From assembly GCA_902705835.1 (NCBI GenBank), contig CACSIN010000012.1, positions 181,346 to 245,345 on the forward strand: DNA of 64,000 nt, in the 5' to 3' direction. The position numbers and the translations under genes were made by a program. Within the stretch, counting starts at the first letter, position 1. Each line of letters opens with the position of its first letter. Below the pieces are notes generated by a model. It had not been told where the DNA came from. It did no database searches and saw nothing but the letters and a program-made list of their open reading frames with translations. This stretch comes from BD1-7 clade bacterium (GTDB lineage: Bacteria > Pseudomonadota > Gammaproteobacteria > Pseudomonadales > DT-91). This document shows, in pieces, positions 36,146-44,922 of the stretch.

Positions 36146-36874
36146 CTATGAAAAATATTTCTTAAATCGATTTTTCAGCTTCTTTGCCACCAATTTGTCT
36201 AGTGCCCGACTTCGTTTCTCCAACAATTCAGGGTATACCCGGTTGAGGCTATACTCATCACTAATAGCAACATGCGTTTTGGAAAACGTTGAGTGAGCCG
36301 CAGACGAGCGCCTCGCATATACGATCATATTCTGCTTATAAATCATATTCACTTCAGGAGATGTCCAAATTTCAGGTCTAACGACGTCAAAGGCATCAAA
36401 ACCGGCATTGTCGAATTTTTTCTGCCAATAAGATTGGGTATTTTCATTAACATGCCCAGTTCCACCCTGACCCTTTACTGCTGCTGAAAAAAGCACCACA
36501 TCCGTAGGGTTCGTTAAGAACTCGATAAGATCATCAGATTTATTCTCTGGAAGATGTTCTGCCAACTCGATACAAATAGTCATATCAAACTTACTATCAA
36601 GAGATACCTTCTGATTCAAAATATCGACGATGTCTTTCGTCCAAAAATCATCCTGTTCAATTTTTAAATGTTCAACGGGAACCCATGGACCATCAATCCC
36701 ATAAACTTTAGAGACACCCTTTTTCTGAGCTTCACACAACCAAATTCCAGTTGCACAACCTACATCAAGAACAGATTCGGCTTGAAAGTAGCTCCATATT
36801 ACATCGAACACCTTGTTAGCCGAGGCTTCTGTAACTTTCTCACGAGATGTAAAAAACTCTTCGCTATACGTCAT
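36146..36874 (-). CDS. class I SAM-dependent methyltransferase
   Basis: 242 residues. SAM motif I reads VLDVGCATGIWLCEAQ (about residues 36-51), followed by VYGIDGPWV, and the acidic loop MTICIELAEHLPE near the motif II position. This is typical of small FkbM/UbiE-like methyltransferases in polysaccharide clusters. It is AT-rich relative to its surroundings and paired with the glycosyltransferase-like gene at 37050, suggesting surface glycan decoration and horizontal acquisition. Acceptor is unknown. Confidence 0.85.
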   Translation of the reverse strand: MTYSEEFFTSREKVTEASANKVFDVIWSYFQAESVLDVGCATGIWLCEAQKKGVSKVYGIDGPWVPVEHLKIEQDDFWTKDIVDILNQKVSLDSKFDMTICIELAEHLPENKSDDLIEFLTNPTDVVLFSAAVKGQGGTGHVNENTQSYWQKKFDNAGFDAFDVVRPEIWTSPEVNMIYKQNMIVYARRSSAAHSTFSKTHVAISDEYSLNRVYPELLEKRSRALDKLVAKKLKNRFKKYFS

Positions 36875-37049
36875 ACTAAATCATCCAAAAAACAGGGAAA
36901 AACCCTCTAAAACGCCGATCAAAAAATTAACTCTATAACCCACACATGTAATCAATTAACTCAAAACTACAAAATCAGCCCACAAATGTAGATCTACCCG
37001 TGCAGACAAGAATTTAAACCAACTCATACATCTAGAAAAATATTACGAT

Positions 37050-37826
37050 TCACATCAATTTTGACAAAAAACGATCAAATAGATAATAAGCAGCAAGATA
37101 TTTACGTGAATCAAAACGCCTAATACGGATATACCGACGAATACTTCCTAGTGTGCTCTCAGAATTATGCGGATAGACGTAATAAAATTCATTATCAATT
37201 CGCGGATTCCACAAATAAATATGCGTTTTTAGATTATGCTTCCAACGAACAAAGCCCAATGACAACTGATCTCTATTGGAATAATTTATCAACTCGTGCC
37301 ACCAAGCACTCATAGCTTCATCAAGCTTCTCACTACTATGATTCCGATAGATAATAAAATTCTCAGTTAATAGAAGATCTTGAGGCATACCATTTTCAAG
37401 ATATCGATTAACCTGTCTTTGTGCAATTTCGACATTATTTATCTTTTTTGCACGCCCGGTGGCTAAAAGCTCTTCTTGAACATTTTCTCTTCTATAGTGC
37501 TTATGAAAACCAATTGCGCATTTGGAATCTTCAAATTCTTTCAAAAGTATAGAGAGATCTTCTAAAACCCTGATATTCCCATCGAGATAAACACTAACGT
37601 CATATTCAGCTAATATTCGATGACCAAAAAATTTGTAGTAACGATTAATCGTTGACGGATCTGCCGAGACATTGGCATCCAGCGCTCGAACATCCCAGCC
37701 ATTAACTGACAAACTCGAATCATCGGTAAATAAAATATAATCAACACCAGGCGTCATCTTAACTGGCGGAAACACCCTGTCGTAGTTGCCAACGACACAG
37801 CCATAAACAACATATTTATTTTTCAT
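37050..37826 (-). CDS. DUF616 (TOD1/MUCI70-like) glycosyltransferase-domain protein
   Basis: 258 residues. The DUF616 pattern is clear: YGCVVGNYDRVFPP near the start, VDYILFTDD, NRYYKFFGHRILAEYDVSVYLDGNIRV (in parts, D82 as DxD-like), CAIGFHKHYRRENV, and ENFIIYRNHS. Proteins of this family act as sugar transferases on polysaccharides or glycoconjugates. AT-rich, like its neighbour at 36146, separated from it by 175 bp. Together they look like part of a horizontally acquired surface-glycan module. Confidence 0.88.
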   Translation of the reverse strand: MKNKYVVYGCVVGNYDRVFPPVKMTPGVDYILFTDDSSLSVNGWDVRALDANVSADPSTINRYYKFFGHRILAEYDVSVYLDGNIRVLEDLSILLKEFEDSKCAIGFHKHYRRENVQEELLATGRAKKINNVEIAQRQVNRYLENGMPQDLLLTENFIIYRNHSSEKLDEAMSAWWHELINYSNRDQLSLGFVRWKHNLKTHIYLWNPRIDNEFYYVYPHNSESTLGSIRRYIRIRRFDSRKYLAAYYLFDRFLSKLM

Positions 37827-37976
37827 AAACAGCAGCGGTATTTTTCAATAAGCTATAAAAAACTAGCACTCCACGCTCTGAGGAATACCCACAATGCATG
37901 CAATAGTCCCTAATATTTACATCCTGTACCATAACGTCATACACTTTCAAATTTCGAAATATACGCTGTTAAACAC

Positions 37977-38000
37977 AAAGAGGCGCTACAGCGCCTCTTT
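37977..38000. terminator. terminator of the ipdF-like gene
   Basis: AAAGAGGCGC (37977-37986) and GCGCCTCTTT (37991-38000) form a perfect 10-bp stem with loop TACA, flanked by T-rich DNA on the minus side. It ends the long minus-strand cluster. A near copy sits at 35626-35651. Confidence 0.75.
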
Positions 38001-38020
38001 AGTTTATTCAAAACGGAGTC

Positions 38021-38902
38021 TTAGGTCCCGTAAACTTTCTGAGCTGAAACTTCTTTAGCCAGCAACTGCTCAATCGCGTCAGCAACTTCTGCAGGCTCCC
38101 AACGAGCGCCTTTGTCGACACCTTCGGTTGAACGCCAGCCATCAGCGATAGAGATTTTACCGCCTTCGGATTCAAAGATACGGCCGGTAATGGTCGCTTC
38201 AGTTGAGCCTAAGTAAGCGATCAGCGAAGAGACGTTTTCTGGTGCCCAGTAGTCGAAGCTGTCGTCTTCAGGCGCAGCCATGCGGGTTGCCATTTCTTCA
38301 ACAGCGGTCGTCATGCCCGTACGTGCAGCAGGTGCGATTGCGTTAGCGGTGATACCGTAACGACCCAGCTCAGCGGCTTGGTTCAAGGTCAATGCCGCGA
38401 TGCCTGCTTTAGCAGCTGCATAGTTTGACTGACCGATGGAGCCTTGCAAGCCAGCACCTGAGGTGGTGTTGATGATGCGGGCGTTAACTTCTTGGCCAGC
38501 TTTTGATTGTGCACGCCAGTGTTGAACGGCATTAGAGCTGATACAGAAGTGGCCTTTCAGGTGAACGGCCATGATGGTATCCCATTCAGCTTCTGACATA
38601 GAAGCAAACATACGGTCACGGTTAACACCGGCGTTGTTTACAACGATGTTCAGGTCGCCGTAGGTGTCGATGGCTTGCTTAACTGCACGGCCGCTGTCTT
38701 CGTAGTTGGTGATGTCAGAGGTATTAACCACTGCTTTTCCGCCCGCTGCAACGATGTCGTCAACAACGGCTTGAGCCGCTGCTTCGTTGATGTCGTTAAC
38801 CAGAACGGCACAACCTTCAGCTGCCATTACTTTTGCGTGCGCTGCACCCAAACCGCCGCCTGCGCCGGTTACGATAGCTACGCGATTGTCTAAAATACCC
38901 AT
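38021..38902 (-). CDS. ipdF: SDR dehydrogenase of steroid C/D-ring catabolism (IpdF-like)
   Basis: 293 residues from ATG 38902 (GGAG upstream). A classical SDR with TGAGGGLG at 12-19, DIND after strand 2 (NAD preference), NNAGVNRDRMF, the serine in INTTSGAGLQ and SNYAAAKAG with Tyr-Lys. The long C-terminus resembles the 3-oxoacyl-type SDRs near steroid genes; in Mycobacterium the enzyme oxidises the 5-hydroxyl of HIC-CoA. The assignment to ipdF rests on the surrounding ipdABC genes. It is the last gene of the cluster. Its 3' end is duplicated at 35672-36115. Confidence 0.75.
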   Translation of the reverse strand: MGILDNRVAIVTGAGGGLGAAHAKVMAAEGCAVLVNDINEAAAQAVVDDIVAAGGKAVVNTSDITNYEDSGRAVKQAIDTYGDLNIVVNNAGVNRDRMFASMSEAEWDTIMAVHLKGHFCISSNAVQHWRAQSKAGQEVNARIINTTSGAGLQGSIGQSNYAAAKAGIAALTLNQAAELGRYGITANAIAPAARTGMTTAVEEMATRMAAPEDDSFDYWAPENVSSLIAYLGSTEATITGRIFESEGGKISIADGWRSTEGVDKGARWEPAEVADAIEQLLAKEVSAQKVYGT

Positions 38903-39018
38903 AGTTATTCTCCGTGTTTGTTCTGCGCTAAACGGCAGAAATATATTCGTTGCCACTCACGCTCATCAAAGCACAAGCTTCTTAAATTCTATCCACCCGC
39001 CAAAAAAACGAGTGGTTA

Positions 39019-39120
39019 CTGAGGTGCGTATTGGCAAGGCGAAGCGCGGTGTTGGTGAAGGAGCATACAACCATGACCGATCCAACATCGCGATTCAACG
39101 CAGACCAAGGCGCGCCTCAG
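39019..39120. repeat. 102-bp palindromic element, copy 1
   Basis: The outer arms CTGAGGTGCG (39019-39028) and CGCGCCTCAG (39111-39120) and middle arms CGCGGTGTTGG (39045-39055) and CCAACATCGCG (39082-39092) are complementary apart from single bases. The centre GGAGCATAC..CATGACCGA is shared with the element at 40468-40569. It sits between the thiolase and SDR genes. Confidence 0.7.
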
Positions 39121-39130
39121 AAAGCACGAC

Positions 39131-40282
39131 CTAGTCTAAACGCTCGATAATGGTTACGTTGGCTTGGCCACCACCTTCACACATGGTCTGCAAACCAAAA
39201 CGGCCGCCGGTGCGCTCAAGTTCGTTCAACAAGGTTGTCATCAACTTGGTACCGGTTGCCCCCAGAGGATGACCCAGTGCAATCGCACCACCGTTAACGT
39301 TAGTCTTCTCAATCGGATAACCGGTTTCTTTCAACCAAGCCAAAGCAACAGAAGCAAACGCCTCGTTGATTTCAACCAGGTCGATGTCATCCAGAGTCAT
39401 GCCGGCTTTTTTCAGCGCATGTTCGGTTGCTGGGATCGGAGCAGTCAGCATCCAGATCGGGTCATCCGCACGAACACTCATGTGATGAATACGTGCGCGT
39501 GGCTTGAGGTTGTACTTTTTCAATGCGTCTTCAGAGACGATCAACATCGCAGATGCGGCATCACAAGTTTGTGAAGCAACTGCAGCGGTGACTTTGTCAC
39601 AACCGAAAATACCTTCCAGTGTCGCCATTTTCTCAAGAGTCGTTACACGCGGTGTTTCGTCGTTTTCAACGCCTTCCATTGGAACGATTTCGTTTTTGAA
39701 GCGGCCTTCTTCGATCGCTTGCAATGCACGACGGTGCGATTCAAGTGCAAATTCTTCAAGCTCTAGACGCGATATATCCCACTTGTCAGCGATCATCTGT
39801 GCAGAGTTGAACTGTGTTGGTGGCTCTTCGCCGTAACGCTCAACCCAACCTTTTGAACCTGAGAAAGGGTCTTTAATACCCAGAGGCTCAGCGGCAGTCA
39901 TCGCGTAAGAAATTGGGATTTGGGTCATGGTTTGAACGCCACCAGCAACCACTACATCCATAGTGCCTGACATTACAGCTTGTGCTGCAAAGTGCACCGC
40001 TTGTTGTGATGAACCACACTGACGGTCAATCGTGGTACCCGGTACGCCTTGGTCTAGGCCTGCAGCTAACCATGCTGTACGTGCGATATCACCAGCTAAG
40101 GTACCGACGGTATCACAGCAGCCGAAGATCACATCTTCGTAGTCTGCATCAGGGATGTTGTTACGTTCTACCAATGCCTTAAGAACGTGTGCGCCCATGT
40201 CTGCGCCGTGCACATGCGCCAAGCCACCTTTACGGCGACCAGTAGGCGTACGGATTGCATCAACGATATAAGCTTCTGCCAT
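39131..40282 (-). CDS. fadA6: thiolase (acetyl-CoA acyltransferase) of steroid catabolism, FadA6-like
   Basis: 383 residues, thiolase length. The nucleophile is in [11 protein letters not shown] (C89); the general-base and oxyanion parts are [14 protein letters not shown] (H338) and the C-terminal CEGGGQAN (C368), normally CxGGGQ/G. It cleaves beta-ketoacyl-CoA, here presumably the ring-opened steroid acyl-CoA intermediate, by CoA thiolysis. GGGAG precedes the ATG. Specific FadA6 identity is an inference from context; other thiolases are alternatives. Confidence 0.85.
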   Translation of the reverse strand: MAEAYIVDAIRTPTGRRKGGLAHVHGADMGAHVLKALVERNNIPDADYEDVIFGCCDTVGTLAGDIARTAWLAAGLDQGVPGTTIDRQCGSSQQAVHFAAQAVMSGTMDVVVAGGVQTMTQIPISYAMTAAEPLGIKDPFSGSKGWVERYGEEPPTQFNSAQMIADKWDISRLELEEFALESHRRALQAIEEGRFKNEIVPMEGVENDETPRVTTLEKMATLEGIFGCDKVTAAVASQTCDAASAMLIVSEDALKKYNLKPRARIHHMSVRADDPIWMLTAPIPATEHALKKAGMTLDDIDLVEINEAFASVALAWLKETGYPIEKTNVNGGAIALGHPLGATGTKLMTTLLNELERTGGRFGLQTMCEGGGQANVTIIERLD

Positions 40283-40467
40283 GTCTCATTCTCCCGCGTT
40301 TGTCTACTTGTCTATACGGTGTTGCTTGTGCAAATTTATTCAGTCACCTACTGCAGTAGGCTCCTTCTTAAATTTCCCCAAGCGCCTTGTCTAGCCTTCG
40401 TATCCTGCACGCTCTTTCGGTTAGATTTTCTAAAAATAAACCCTTGCTTATACGATGCGAGGGTTTC

Positions 40468-40569
40468 GCTAGTGTTTACTGACAAGGCAAATTTTCATTT
40501 TGAGAGGGAGCATACTGAAGTATGTGACCGACCAAAATGAAAATTTAACGCCGCTCGGCAAACGCTAGC
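40468..40569. repeat. 102-bp palindromic element, copy 2
   Basis: Outer arms GCTAGTGTTT (40468-40477) and AAACGCTAGC (40560-40569, 9 of 10 paired), perfect 13-bp middle arms AAATTTTCATTTT (40489-40501) and AAAATGAAAATTT (40534-40546), and an inner CATAC-TGAA-GTATG hairpin. Same length and central motif as copy 1 but different arms. It occupies the 296-bp gap between the thiolase and acyl-CoA dehydrogenase genes. Confidence 0.85.
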
Positions 40570-40578
40570 GGAAGCCGA

Positions 40579-41634
40579 CTACCCCAAAAACGTCTTGCCG
40601 GCGCCAATATTTGCGTTATCGGCAAAGATGGCGTTGGCTACACGGCCTTTATGGAAGGCTTGATCGCCCCAAGTTTTATCCAATGCCCAGGCTTTCTTCA
40701 TGTAGATATGAAGATCCACTTCCCAGGTGTAACCCATTGCACCGTGTACTTGGATGCTGTTTTTCGCGCCAATCAGTGAGGCTTCACAAGCGACTGATTT
40801 TGCGTGGGATACGTTTTCGTCAGCCGTTGAAAGGTTATGCGCAATCGCATACGCCGCACGTGTAACGGTTGCTTTTGAGTACTCTAACGGTACTGCAACG
40901 TTGGCCATGCGGTGCTTAACTGCTTGGAATGAACCAATTGGCTTGCCAAACTGGGTACGATCTGTGGTGTATTGTACAGAGATGTCGATCATGCGCTGAG
41001 TCAAACCCAAGGCTTGAGCCGCACAGCCCAAAGCAGCTCGGTTCAAAATAGCAGTACGCAATTCAACAGCCGCGTCGCCTTCAGCTAGCAAAGTCGCGTT
41101 GTTTTCGTTAAAACTAACGGTGAACAGTTTGCGGCTTAGATCAACAGACTCGTTGTATTCCGCTTCAATTTCGCTGCGCTCGACCGCGTAGATGCTGCCG
41201 GCTTTTTCAAGAATCAGAAGATCTGCAACGTGTGCATCTTCAACCAGCAAGTTGCTTTCAAGGCCTACGGTCAAACGTGCAGAGCCTTCGGCCACTTTTG
41301 GCAACCAGTAGCTTTTGATTTCTTCATTGCCAGAAGCAACCAGTGCAGGCACACCCACCAATACAGTGTTGATCAGCGGCTCAGGCAGGGCTACGTAGCC
41401 ACATTCTTGTGCCAGTAGAACAAAATCCAACTCATTCATGCCCATGCCACCAAAATCTTCTGGCACAGTCAAACCGGTCAAACCCAGTTCCGCAAGTTGA
41501 CCCCATAGCTCGTCGCTACGGCCGGTTTCAGTTTCCCACAGCTCACGTACTTTCTCTGGGGTGACTTCGTTTGTCAGAAAATCGCGAACGCCTTCCTGAA
41601 ACAACAATTGATCTTCAGTAAAAGTAAAATCCAT
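40579..41634 (-). CDS. acyl-CoA dehydrogenase small subunit (steroid FadE-type)
   Basis: 351 residues, a short ACAD. FAD/substrate blocks are FTEDQLLFQEGVRDFL, TVPEDFGGMGM, RTQFGKPIGSFQAVKHRMAN, and QVHGAMGYTWEVDLHIYMKKA. It lacks the usual C-terminal YEGT catalytic-glutamate segment and ends early. Steroid ACADs are often alpha2beta2 heterotetramers of a full-length and a shortened subunit; it probably pairs with the product of the gene at 41646, 11 bp upstream. Reaction: alpha,beta-desaturation of a steroid-derived acyl-CoA. Confidence 0.85.
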   Translation of the reverse strand: MDFTFTEDQLLFQEGVRDFLTNEVTPEKVRELWETETGRSDELWGQLAELGLTGLTVPEDFGGMGMNELDFVLLAQECGYVALPEPLINTVLVGVPALVASGNEEIKSYWLPKVAEGSARLTVGLESNLLVEDAHVADLLILEKAGSIYAVERSEIEAEYNESVDLSRKLFTVSFNENNATLLAEGDAAVELRTAILNRAALGCAAQALGLTQRMIDISVQYTTDRTQFGKPIGSFQAVKHRMANVAVPLEYSKATVTRAAYAIAHNLSTADENVSHAKSVACEASLIGAKNSIQVHGAMGYTWEVDLHIYMKKAWALDKTWGDQAFHKGRVANAIFADNANIGAGKTFLG

Positions 41635-41645
41635 TGTGCTTCCCC

Positions 41646-42815
41646 TTAACGTGGCATGCCAAGCATACGCTCAGCAATGATGTTACGTTGAATTTCGTTG
41701 GTGCCGGCATAGATCGGGCCAGACTGTGCAAACAAGAAGCCGTCTAACCATTTACCAACGCCTTTCGCTTGTGGTGCAAACACTTCAAGCTCAGCACGTG
41801 CCGATAGAATATCCATCGCTGTCTCGTGCATGTTTTGATCCAACTCAGACCAGAAGATTTTGTTAGTCGATGATTCTGCACCAATCTTGCCGCCTTTAAT
41901 CAAACGACAAGCCGTTTCAAACGTGGTTAAGCAGTAAGATTCTGCTGACATATAGGCTTTGATCACCGCATCACGAATCGCTGGGTCGCGATCAGCTTCT
42001 GCTTGGTTTTCTTTGTAAAGTTCGATCAAACGACGTGCAGTTTCTTGGAAACGTGCAGGTGAACGCAGCATCAAACCACGCTCAAAACCGGCAGTTGCCA
42101 TAGCAACTTTCCAGCCTTCACCTTCACCGCCTAAACGACGATTAACCGGTACTTTAACGTTGTCGAAGAAGATTTCAGCAAAGCCTGGCAGGCCATCCAG
42201 CTGAGGAATCGGGTTAACGGTGATGCCTTCAAGATCCAATGGAATCAGGATGAAGGTCAAACCACGGTGACGCTCAGATTCTGGGTCAGTACGGAACATA
42301 CCGAAACATTGATCCGCCCATACTGCACGGGTAGACCAGGTTTTTTGGCCATTTACGATGTAGTACTCACCACATTCTGACAGCTCTGCTTTTGAGCGGA
42401 TCGCCGCCATATCAGAACCTGCACCCGGCTCAGACCAACCTTGTGCCCAAACTTCGGTGCCGTCTGCCATTTTTGGCAGAATGTCAGCTTTTTGTTCGTC
42501 AGTGCCGTATTCCATCAAGGTTGGGCCTAACAAGAAGATACCATTTTGGTTAACACGGTTAGGTGCGCCAGCGCGGAAGTATTCTTCTTCGAAGATCAAC
42601 CATTGCAGCAGGTCAGCGTCACGGCCGCCCAGCTCAGTTGGCCAAGTTACCATGCCCCAGCGGCCTTCGTTCATTTTGGCTTCCCACTCGCGGTGCTGTT
42701 GGAAACCTTCTTCGGTATCGTACGTTTTTAATGGTTCAGCCGGTACGTTAGCTGCTAACCATTCACGAACTTCTGCGCGGAACGCATCGTGCTCGGGTGT
42801 AAAATGTAAATCCAT
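41646..42815 (-). CDS. acyl-CoA dehydrogenase large subunit (steroid FadE-type)
   Basis: 389 residues from ATG 42815 (AGGA upstream; ATG 42818 is also possible). ACAD blocks include WAQGWSEPGAGSDMAAIRSK and NGQKTWSTRA. The usual C-terminal YEGT is YAGT here (A370), so the medium-chain base position is Ala. GFERGLML (E245) has Glu where IVD, LCAD and mycobacterial ChsE4/FadE26-type enzymes place their base. It is probably the catalytic partner of the shorter ACAD downstream. FadE30-like naming would need phylogeny. Confidence 0.87.
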   Translation of the reverse strand: MDLHFTPEHDAFRAEVREWLAANVPAEPLKTYDTEEGFQQHREWEAKMNEGRWGMVTWPTELGGRDADLLQWLIFEEEYFRAGAPNRVNQNGIFLLGPTLMEYGTDEQKADILPKMADGTEVWAQGWSEPGAGSDMAAIRSKAELSECGEYYIVNGQKTWSTRAVWADQCFGMFRTDPESERHRGLTFILIPLDLEGITVNPIPQLDGLPGFAEIFFDNVKVPVNRRLGGEGEGWKVAMATAGFERGLMLRSPARFQETARRLIELYKENQAEADRDPAIRDAVIKAYMSAESYCLTTFETACRLIKGGKIGAESSTNKIFWSELDQNMHETAMDILSARAELEVFAPQAKGVGKWLDGFLFAQSGPIYAGTNEIQRNIIAERMLGMPR

Positions 42816-42916
42816 CATTCTTTCCTGACGTAGGTTAGGCACAAGACCCAACGATATTACAGAAGATTGCAGTTGGGCGTTGCTGTTAACCAGCGCTACC
42901 CAGCCTACGAATTCGA

Positions 42917-43681
42917 TTAATTCTTTTCTTTAAAGTCAGCGTCACGTTTGTTGACGAAGGCATCACGTGATTCAGCAGAATCCGGTGATTGATACGCTTC
43001 TAGCGTAAAGCCTTGCTCTGAACGATATTTGTCTTCCAGGTTACCGTCTTCGATGCCGTTCAACGCTTCTTTCGCTAAGGCAATCATACGTGGTGACTTT
43101 TCAGCGATCTTCGCAGCAATTTCACGCGCAGTGGGTAACAACTCTTCACGCGGTACAACACGCTCAACAGCACCCAAACGGTAAGCTTCTTGTGCATCAA
43201 TTGGTAAACCTGTGAAGTACATGTAACGTACTTTTTGTACCGGGAACATACGCTGCAAGTGAGCGCCGCCACCCATTGCGCCACGGTCAACTTCAGGTAC
43301 TGCGAAGGTTGCACATTCTGAAGCAACGATAACGTCAGCTGCGCCTGAAATACCAATGCCGCCACCTAATACAAAACCGTGTACCGCAACGATCACAGGC
43401 TTGGAGTTAAGGTGAATTGCTTTAAAGGTGTCGTAGTTACCTTTGTTCACTTTAACGATCAGTGAATCGTCAGCATCCAGCTCTTTGATATCAACGCCAG
43501 CGCAGAAACCACGGCCTTCAGCAGCGATGATAATTACGCGGCATTCGTCGTTGTTACCCAAATCTTCGATTTCGGTCGCGATGTCCGCCCAGCCTTGTGA
43601 GCTGAATGCGTTTACCGGCGGCTTGTCGAAAATCAGTTCGGCAATACCGTTATTAATGGTGGTCTTAAATGGTTTTGACAT
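42917..43681 (-). CDS. echA20: enoyl-CoA hydratase/isomerase family, EchA20-like
   Basis: 254 residues from ATG 43681 (AGAGGA upstream). Crotonase-fold oxyanion regions are AAEGRGFCAGVDIKEL and VHGFVLGGGIGISGAADV; FAVPEVDRGAMGGGAHLQR carries the second catalytic loop. In Mycobacterium, EchA20 hydrolytically opens the D ring of the HIP-derived CoA thioester. The order ipdA-ipdB-ipdC-echA20 in the same direction supports that role. The naming follows this context and is not proved by sequence alone. Confidence 0.8.
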   Translation of the reverse strand: MSKPFKTTINNGIAELIFDKPPVNAFSSQGWADIATEIEDLGNNDECRVIIIAAEGRGFCAGVDIKELDADDSLIVKVNKGNYDTFKAIHLNSKPVIVAVHGFVLGGGIGISGAADVIVASECATFAVPEVDRGAMGGGAHLQRMFPVQKVRYMYFTGLPIDAQEAYRLGAVERVVPREELLPTAREIAAKIAEKSPRMIALAKEALNGIEDGNLEDKYRSEQGFTLEAYQSPDSAESRDAFVNKRDADFKEKN

Positions 43682-43747
43682 AGTACTTCCTCTAGTGGCG
43701 TGCCCTGCCCTAATCAGCAGAGCGCCCTTTCGCATTCATTTACAAAG

Positions 43748-44809
43748 TTACTTCAGCGCGGCTAAACGCTCTTCGGCTTCAGCAACAATACTTTTTATCA
43801 ATTCGTCACACGTCGGTAGGCTGTCAATAACACCCGCTACCTGGCCCGACGGCAGAACACCTTCTCCCGGTTTGCCATCAACCATTGCCTTCATGATGAT
43901 CATCGGCGCATTCGCAGACATAATGGCTTGTGCCGGTGTCACATCACCGGATTTGGTCATCGACAATGCAGATTTCAGCAAGTCAAAGATCGACGCACCG
44001 GTGAATTTACGGAATTTCAAACCGTTAGACAGCGCGATAATCAGCTTACGCAAGCTGCTCGCCTTCTCCATCTTCGCCAGCCATTCGTTCATCACCATGC
44101 GTTGAGGTAAACCATCCATTGCTTTAGATACAATGATGTTTGCCGGATTTTTACACTCGATGTAACGCTGTTTGGTTGCCTCAGGCACAGGGCTGTTTTG
44201 GGTCAGTAAAAAGCGTGTGCCCATGGCTATACCATCAGCGCCAAACGCCAATGCAGCAACCAGGCCTCGACCATCTTTAAAACCACCAGCGGCCAGCACA
44301 GGGACTTTATCACCCACAGCATCAACAACTTGTGGAATCAACAAAGTGGTTGGCACAGAACCCGTATGACCACCACCTTCGCCACCTTGAACGGTTACTG
44401 CATCAGCACCCATTTCGACGGCTTTGATTGCGTGTTTCGGCAAACCAACGGTTGGCATGCACACGATGCCGTGGTCTTTCAGTTTTTTGATCATGTCTTT
44501 GCCCGGTGAACGGCTATAGCTCACCGCTTTCACACCGTGCTTGATACACAGATCAATAATGTCAGCCGCGTTCGGCTGATACATGTGAAAGTTCACACCG
44601 AAGTTTTTGTCGGTCAGCTCTTTCACACGAAGAATATCGCGTTCCATTTCTTCTGGAGGAATGGTGGCACCAGCGAGGAAGCCAAAGCCACCGGCATTAC
44701 ATGTGCCTGCAACTAGTTCTGGGTCAGCAACCCAGCCCATTGCGGTTTGAATAATCGGGTATTTGCAGCCCAATAGTTCTGTAATGCGAGTATTTAATGC
44801 GTTTGACAT
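43748..44809 (-). CDS. ipdC: nitronate-monooxygenase-like flavoprotein (IpdC-like)
   Basis: 353 residues, matching mycobacterial IpdC in length. It is a TIM-barrel FMN protein: CKYPIIQTAMGWVADPELV at the N-terminus, GGFGFLAGATIPPEEME, ADAVTVQGGEGGGHTGSVP, and VLAAGGFKDGRGLVAALAFGADGIAMGTRFLL, which binds FMN phosphate. In the HIP pathway IpdC is a flavin-dependent oxidoreductase forming the ring C enone needed before ring opening. ATG 44809 has GAGA upstream; a longer start at 44851 is less likely. Confidence 0.88.
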   Translation of the reverse strand: MSNALNTRITELLGCKYPIIQTAMGWVADPELVAGTCNAGGFGFLAGATIPPEEMERDILRVKELTDKNFGVNFHMYQPNAADIIDLCIKHGVKAVSYSRSPGKDMIKKLKDHGIVCMPTVGLPKHAIKAVEMGADAVTVQGGEGGGHTGSVPTTLLIPQVVDAVGDKVPVLAAGGFKDGRGLVAALAFGADGIAMGTRFLLTQNSPVPEATKQRYIECKNPANIIVSKAMDGLPQRMVMNEWLAKMEKASSLRKLIIALSNGLKFRKFTGASIFDLLKSALSMTKSGDVTPAQAIMSANAPMIIMKAMVDGKPGEGVLPSGQVAGVIDSLPTCDELIKSIVAEAEERLAALK

Positions 44810-44922
44810 ATCTCTTTCGCTTGTCGGCTCTCTGCCGTGTTTCAGGCCCATGAAAAGCCTGCTTTAGATACAACAAAGGGGCCGCCCAAAAAAGGCCGCC
44901 CCTCAATTTCACCGATGATGAC

